This document shows, in pieces, positions 5,617 through 8,856 of a DNA stretch of 8,856 nt (position 1 is its first letter; each line of letters begins with the position of its first letter). Below the pieces are notes generated by a model, which was given only the letters and a program-made list of their open reading frames with translations, had not been told where the DNA came from and searched no databases. Source of the DNA: Dehalococcoidia bacterium (lineage in GTDB: Bacteria; Chloroflexota; Dehalococcoidia; JAUYDP01); assembly GCA_030691805.1 (NCBI GenBank), contig JAUYDP010000186.1, positions 1 through 8,856 on the forward strand, in the 5' to 3' direction. Both the position numbers and the translations under genes were made by a program.

Positions 5617-6393
5617 CTACGGCTCTCCGGGAACGATGTAACCATACTTCTTCATGATGGACCTGGCCTGCGACCCGCTGGAGAAAATGGCGAATTCTCT
5701 GGCAGGCTTCTCCTGAAGGCTGCCTCGGACTACGGCCATCTCTTGGCGGAGAGGATCGTACAGGCTCTCGCTGATGATCAGGGAGGTAACTTCCGGAACT
5801 CCGGCAATGGAAAGCGCCACAATGCCTGCCTCGGCGTTACCAGTTTGGACAAATTGCATAGCCTGGCGGATGTTCTCTCCGTAGACGATCTTGGGCTGCA
5901 CCTGCTCCCAGATGCCGGTCCTTTCCAATGCCTGGCGAGCGGCCCTGCCGTAGGGGGCGTGGTCCGGGTTGGCCAAAGCGATATGTTTGACTAGAGGCGA
6001 GACAAGGTCCTCCAGCCGCTTTGGGTCCCAGCCGGCCGCTTTGCTGCCTACCAGGGCGAGGCGCCCGATGGCGTAGACCTGCCGTGTGCTTTCCAGGACC
6101 AGTCCTTTTGAACTGAGCTGGTCCACATATGCCCGATCAGCGGAGGCGTAGACATCTATTGGCGCCCCGTTTTCTATCTGCTGGGCCAGATTTCCCGAAG
6201 AGCCGAAGGTGAATTCCACCTTCACGCCCTTCTCCGCCTCGAACAGAGGGCCGATCTCCTCGAAAGCAAACTGGAGGTCCGAGGCTGCCCCCACTATAAG
6301 CGTCGGAGCCTGAGGCCTGGGGGACGCCAACTGGGCCGTAAAGGCTATAGCTCCCAAAATCACCAGCCCTGCCAGGATGGCTCGCCATGTCAT
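5617..6393 (-). CDS. modA: Molybdate ABC transporter, substrate-binding protein
   Basis: ModA captures molybdate or tungstate outside the cytoplasmic membrane and delivers it to ModB. The 258 residues start with a hydrophobic signal or anchor (about 4-23, ILAGLVILGAIAF...) with no lipobox cysteine, so it is secreted or membrane-anchored rather than a lipoprotein. The mature part shows family motifs: VGAASDLQFAFEEI (34-47), FGSSGNLAQQIENGAPIDVYASAD (about 63-86; the serines are oxyanion-contact positions in this family), NPDHAPYGRAARQAL and YGENIRQAMQFV. The ATG at 6391-6393 has only a poor Shine-Dalgarno (GAAGCGC). It lies 22 nt downstream of a strong intrinsic terminator, so expression requires read-through of that terminator. 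Confidence 0.95.
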   Translation of the reverse strand: MTWRAILAGLVILGAIAFTAQLASPRPQAPTLIVGAASDLQFAFEEIGPLFEAEKGVKVEFTFGSSGNLAQQIENGAPIDVYASADRAYVDQLSSKGLVLESTRQVYAIGRLALVGSKAAGWDPKRLEDLVSPLVKHIALANPDHAPYGRAARQALERTGIWEQVQPKIVYGENIRQAMQFVQTGNAEAGIVALSIAGVPEVTSLIISESLYDPLRQEMAVVRGSLQEKPAREFAIFSSGSQARSIMKKYGYIVPGEP

Positions 6394-6414
6394 CTAGCGC
6401 TTCTATCGCACATT

Positions 6415-6454
6415 GGTAATAAATAAAGCCAGCTACCTCCTCGGGTAGCTGGCT
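6415..6454 (-). terminator. Intrinsic terminator/attenuator directly before modA
   Basis: On the minus strand an uninterrupted 11-bp stem AGCCAGCTACC / GGTAGCTGGCT (6427-6454) with a 6-nt loop is followed by TTATTTATT. Only about 20 nt remain before the modA start, too little for another promoter, so this is best read as a conditional terminator. A competing small hairpin, GGCT-TTCG-AGCC (6451-6462), uses the first four bases of the terminator's 5' arm and is a candidate anti-terminator element. Confidence 0.85.
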
Positions 6455-6492
6455 CGAAAGCCGTCGCTTTGGCGGGCGGCTCAGTTCGAGGT

Positions 6493-6606
6493 CTCTCCTT
6501 TCCTAGCACGAGGAGGCGGGGTTGTTTCCTTCCCCACCCGAAACGGCCCCTCTACCCTAGGTCCCAATGGCCAGCGGAGGCCCTTAGGCCGGGGGGCTCG
6601 GAGAAG
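6493..6606 (-). promoter_or_regulatory. Probable Moco-family riboswitch aptamer controlling modABC
   Basis: On the minus strand the 5' segment TTCTCC (ending at 6600) pairs with GGAGAG (6493-6498) to close a multi-stem domain. Inside are CGGCC/GGCCG enclosing the GGGCCTCCGC and GGCCATTGGGACC region, a 7-bp stem GGTGGGG/CCCCGCC around a loop containing GGAAAC, and TCCT/AGGA. The blocks CTCCGAGCC, GCCTCCGC and AGGAAAGGAG recall the molybdenum cofactor (Moco) RNA motif as I remember it. Position before a terminator and modA fits that class, which senses Moco or its tungsten analogue and commonly controls mod genes. The assignment rests on remembered motifs, context and the hand fold. It begins about 10 nt after the tatA stop, with no evident promoter in between, so it may act as an attenuator within a tatA-modABC transcript. 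Confidence 0.7.
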
Positions 6607-6615
6607 TGGCTGTTG

Positions 6616-6804
6616 TTACGTGTGCTGCTCCTTTTGGACCTGTTCCTTCGGGTTGTCGTCATCCAATTCGCGTGTGGACTTTTTAAACTCCCGAAGGCTC
6701 TTACCTATGGCTCCCCCTACTTCCGGCAACCGTCCCACGCCAAAGATCACGAGGACCAGCACCAGCAGGATAATCAGTTCCATTGGACCGATATTGAATG
6801 GCAT
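6616..6804 (-). CDS. tatA: Sec-independent protein translocase subunit TatA/TatE
   Basis: TatA forms the oligomeric pore-like component that moves folded, twin-arginine-tagged proteins across the membrane. The 62 residues show the full family plan: a short N-terminus, one transmembrane helix (about 8-23, MELIILLVLVLVIFGV), the hinge GRLPEVG (24-30), an amphipathic helix GAIGKSLREFKKS (31-43) and a charged tail. GGGAGG sits 7 nt upstream of the ATG, and a good promoter starts the message about 16 nt before it. No TatC is in the window. The gene precedes the mod leader on the same strand; many molybdoenzymes are Tat substrates, which makes the pairing sensible. Confidence 0.93.
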   Translation of the reverse strand: MPFNIGPMELIILLVLVLVIFGVGRLPEVGGAIGKSLREFKKSTRELDDDNPKEQVQKEQHT

Positions 6805-6826
6805 ACCACACCTCCCTGCGGCTGTT

Positions 6827-6856
6827 AGTATAGCACTGGCTGTTAGATGGGGTCAA
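6827..6856 (-). promoter_or_regulatory. Promoter of tatA (and possibly modABC)
   Basis: On the minus strand TTGACC (6851-6856), an 18-bp spacer, and TATACT (6827-6832) preceded by TGC, an extended -10. Predicted +1 near 6820 gives a leader of about 16 nt. It is the only convincing promoter I see upstream of the tatA-mod block. Confidence 0.6.
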
Positions 6857-6891
6857 CAATTCCGATTATACAACACTCCCGGCAGCTTGCC

Positions 6892-6920
6892 TTGACATTA
6901 GTTAGGTCCGGTGATATTGT
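6892..6920 (+). promoter_or_regulatory. Promoter upstream of the UbiD-family gene
   Basis: A perfect TTGACA (6892-6897), a 17-bp spacer and TATTGT (6915-6920). Predicted +1 near 6927 would give a leader of about 250 nt that contains both copies of the hairpin cassette. A closer alternative is the extended -10 TGCTACAAT (7132-7140), which lacks a -35 match. Confidence 0.5.
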
Positions 6921-6974
6921 CCGAGCCAGCGAACAAAGTGGGTTTCATGGTAAGGACCGTCCGGAGGTTCCGTC

Positions 6975-7126
6975 GAAGGGGACGCTGGACAAATTGTAGG
7001 GTACCGTAGTGGCGGGGGAGACGCCCCAGCGGGGCGTCTCTACAGGTGGTGTGTGTGTAGGGGACCCTGGTGGGTTGAAGGACGCTGGCGGGTACGGGAG
7101 ACGCCCCAGCGGGGCGTCTCTACAGG
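6975..7126 (+). repeat. Duplicated hairpin cassette in the ubiD leader
   Basis: Two identical copies of a perfect 10-bp hairpin, GAGACGCCCC-AGC-GGGGCGTCTC, lie at 7018-7040 and 7098-7120, exactly 80 bp apart, each followed by TACAGG. The similarity extends upstream: GAAG, GACGCTGG and GGTAC occur in the same order at 6975-7005 and 7077-7095, with the second copy about 20 bp shorter. I read this as an imperfect tandem duplication of a 50-70 bp unit. The stretch between 6921 and 7176 contains no gene that I can support. Confidence 0.8.
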
Positions 7127-7176
7127 GTGGCTGCTACAATACGTGTTAATTAAATAGGCGCGATGGAGGAATCGCA

Positions 7177-8613
7177 ATGACATCAAGTATACAGGCGACC
7201 GACCTTCGTAAGGCTTTGCAGGTCGCCGAGGGCAGGGGGGAGCTCCTGCGAATCTCAAGGCCGGTGGACCCGAGCCTGGAACTGCCCTCCATTCTCAAGG
7301 CTCTGGGACAGTTGCCGTCCAAGCCGGCGGTGCTCTTCGAGCAGATAGTTGGGTATCCGGGGCTCCGTGGATGCGGCGGCATCTTCGCAGAGAGAGAACG
7401 GGTGGCTGACCTTCTCGGCATCCCCCAGGACCGGGTTTCCAGCAAGCAGACCTACTTGAATGCCTTAGACAACCCCATTAACCCGTTGCTGGTCGCTACC
7501 GGGCCATGTAAAGAGAACATCGTCACCAAGGGAATTGACATAAAACAGCTTATGTTCCCCACGCGGGGCGCTCAGCACGTCAACCATGATTACTACCAGC
7601 CGGTGGTGATATTGAAGAACCCCCTCACCGGCCAGGTCAACGCTTCGATTTACCGGGCCTGTATCCAGGGGCCAGACACCGTCACCGTGAACATCCGCTG
7701 GAACCAGCATGGCGGATACCTCCTGAGCATGGCCAAGGAGATGGGCGTGTCCTTCCCCGTGGCGTTATGTATCGGGGTTGACCCAGCCATCTACTTGGCG
7801 GCCATTACCAAGGCGCCCCTGGGGTACAACGAGCTCGGGTTCGCCGGGGCCTTGCATGGGACTCCCCTCGAACTGGTCCCCTGTGAGACGGTGGACCTGG
7901 CGGTGCCGGCCGGGGCCGAGATGGTGATCGAGGGCGAGATACGGCCTCCCTACCGTCTGGGCGACGACGGTCCCTGGCCGGAGTACTTCGGCTATCTGGG
8001 AATGAACATCCATCCGCCGATTATGGATATTACAGCGGTGACCTACCGCAACGACCCCATCAACCTGGTGCTGGTGCCCAAGACCATACCGCATATCCTG
8101 AACATGGGCACCGATGCCCAGTTCTACCGCCACCTGAAGGCCTTCGCCGGTGACTTCGTGGTGGATACCCGCATTGACAAGTCCGGCCTGCACCGGGTCC
8201 TGGTGCAGGTGAAGAAGACCGAGAGCCACCACGAGGGCTTGCAGTTGAACGTCGCTTATGCGGCGTTGGGGTTCGACGCCTGGGTGGACGTAGTGGTGTT
8301 GGTGGATGAGGACATCAACATCTACGACGAGGACCACCTTTGGTGGGCCATCAACTCCCGGTGCAATCCGGCCAGGCAGGTCCACCTTCTGCCGGAGGCC
8401 CGCACCCACCAGAACTGCCCAATAGCCGGCGTCAAGGAGATGTTCAACGAGCCTATCACCAAGGGCAAGATGATAATAGACGCTACTATCCCCTGGAACT
8501 ACCGCATCTTAGAGAAGTCGCCCGGCATAACCTACTTTACCCAGAGTAGCTGGCCGGACGTGGATTTGGGCCGGTTCCTGGAGAAGGGGGATGTGGAGAA
8601 GTGGTGCAAGTAG
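7177..8613 (+). CDS. UbiD family (prenyl-FMN-dependent) decarboxylase
   Basis: UbiD enzymes interconvert aromatic or unsaturated acids and their decarboxylated products using prenylated FMN, a divalent metal and potassium. The 478 residues match full-length family members. The central stretch GQVNASIYRACI (152-163) holds N155 and R160, and NIRWNQHGG (172-180) holds R174 and H178, the region that binds metal and cofactor phosphate. CETVDLAVPAGAEMVIEGEI (236-255) and DGPWPEYFGYLG (264-275, with E269) supply the glutamates of the E-R-E type active site. It starts with ATG preceded by GGAGGAAT. No UbiX-type prenyltransferase is in the window, so the cofactor must be made elsewhere. Substrate cannot be read from sequence; ubiquinone synthesis is unlikely in such an anaerobe, so aromatic acid or menaquinone-related roles are alternatives, and I give no gene symbol. 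Confidence 0.92.
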   Translation: MTSSIQATDLRKALQVAEGRGELLRISRPVDPSLELPSILKALGQLPSKPAVLFEQIVGYPGLRGCGGIFAERERVADLLGIPQDRVSSKQTYLNALDNPINPLLVATGPCKENIVTKGIDIKQLMFPTRGAQHVNHDYYQPVVILKNPLTGQVNASIYRACIQGPDTVTVNIRWNQHGGYLLSMAKEMGVSFPVALCIGVDPAIYLAAITKAPLGYNELGFAGALHGTPLELVPCETVDLAVPAGAEMVIEGEIRPPYRLGDDGPWPEYFGYLGMNIHPPIMDITAVTYRNDPINLVLVPKTIPHILNMGTDAQFYRHLKAFAGDFVVDTRIDKSGLHRVLVQVKKTESHHEGLQLNVAYAALGFDAWVDVVVLVDEDINIYDEDHLWWAINSRCNPARQVHLLPEARTHQNCPIAGVKEMFNEPITKGKMIIDATIPWNYRILEKSPGITYFTQSSWPDVDLGRFLEKGDVEKWCK

Positions 8614-8639
8614 GGGGGAAGTGAGGATTCGCACCAATC

Positions 8640-8672
8640 ACGTAGGGGCGGGTTTCGAACCCGCCCCTACGT
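8640..8672. terminator. 15-bp stem hairpin after the UbiD gene (repeat-like, possible terminator)
   Basis: ACGTAGGGGCGGGTT pairs perfectly with its complement at 8658-8672 around a TCG loop, 27 nt after the UbiD stop. Only TTTG follows on the plus strand, so termination may be weak, but a stem this stable would protect the 3' end. The GTAGGGGC...GCCCCTAC ends look like a dispersed intergenic repeat rather than a gene-specific terminator. Confidence 0.6.
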
Positions 8673-8753
8673 TTGCATAGGAACACCGAGGCCGCACAAC
8701 TGGTCGTACGTGGCGTCGATTACTGGATACGCTTTGTTTGAAGGAGGGTGCTC

Positions 8754-8856
8754 GTGGCAGTTGTAGGAGCAGATGGTTGCACGGGTGGTTGGGCTGCCAT
8801 CAGGCTGGACCAGAACGGAACTTGGCGGCCCCGGGTGTTCGGGAATATCGGCGAAT
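8754..8856 (+). CDS. DUF429 family protein (N-terminus only, cut by window edge)
   Basis: A GTG at 8754 with AAGGAGGG 5 nt upstream opens a frame that stays open to the window end (34 codons). The first residues, AVVGADGCTGGWAAIRL, match the N-terminal strand of DUF429 proteins, where the DGC-GGW motif carries the first acidic residue of a predicted RNase H-like fold. Function of the family is not established. It lies 140 bp after the UbiD gene on the same strand, with the stem-loop between them, so it may or may not share its transcript. Confidence 0.75.
   Translation, partial: MAVVGADGCTGGWAAIRLDQNGTWRPRVFGNIGE

Overview
The window looks like a chromosomal piece of an anaerobic bacterium. 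The mix of a type II NADH dehydrogenase-like protein, aspartase, a rubredoxin-less rubrerythrin, a molybdate importer, a TatA subunit and a UbiD-family decarboxylase, together with GC-rich hairpin repeats ending in CTAC, reminds me of Chloroflexota (Dehalococcoidia-like genomes). That placement is an inference from memory and has not been tested. There is no rRNA, tRNA, phage gene, transposase or CRISPR array.

Layout. (1) 1-451, minus strand: N-terminal part of an FAD/NAD(P)-dependent NADH:quinone oxidoreductase, cut by the window edge. (2) 452-812: a compact divergent control region with two back-to-back promoters whose -35 boxes are 5 bp apart. The plus-strand promoter fires into a stretch (about 568-735) that folds into a long rod topped by three hairpins, a probable structured RNA of unknown class. 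(3) 813-2897, plus strand: aspartate ammonia-lyase, a block of 27-bp tandem repeats ending in a palindrome, then rubrerythrin. (4) 2916-3485, minus strand: a VapBC-like toxin-antitoxin pair in which the HTH antitoxin is intact but the PIN toxin has collapsed to its first ~24 and last ~33 residues. (5) 3616-6804, minus strand, transcribed in the order tatA, modA, modB, modC: a molybdate ABC transporter behind a TatA gene. A probable Moco-family riboswitch and a strong intrinsic terminator lie between tatA and modA. A 178-bp MITE-like inverted-repeat element fills nearly all of the modB-modC gap. (6) 6805-7176: divergent intergenic region with promoters facing both ways and a duplicated hairpin cassette. 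(7) 7177-8613, plus strand: UbiD-family decarboxylase, followed by a 15-bp stem hairpin and the first 34 codons of a DUF429 protein.

How the genes fit together. tatA and modABC form a plausible molybdenum module: ModA captures oxyanion outside the membrane, ModBC import it, the cofactor built from it is sensed by the leader RNA, and Tat exports folded molybdoenzymes. Rubrerythrin fits peroxide defence in an anaerobe. Aspartase and UbiD are stand-alone metabolic genes here.

The points most worth a second look are the unclassified structured RNA upstream of aspartase, the riboswitch placed inside the tatA-mod unit, the MITE-like insert within the mod operon, and the decayed toxin beside an intact antitoxin.
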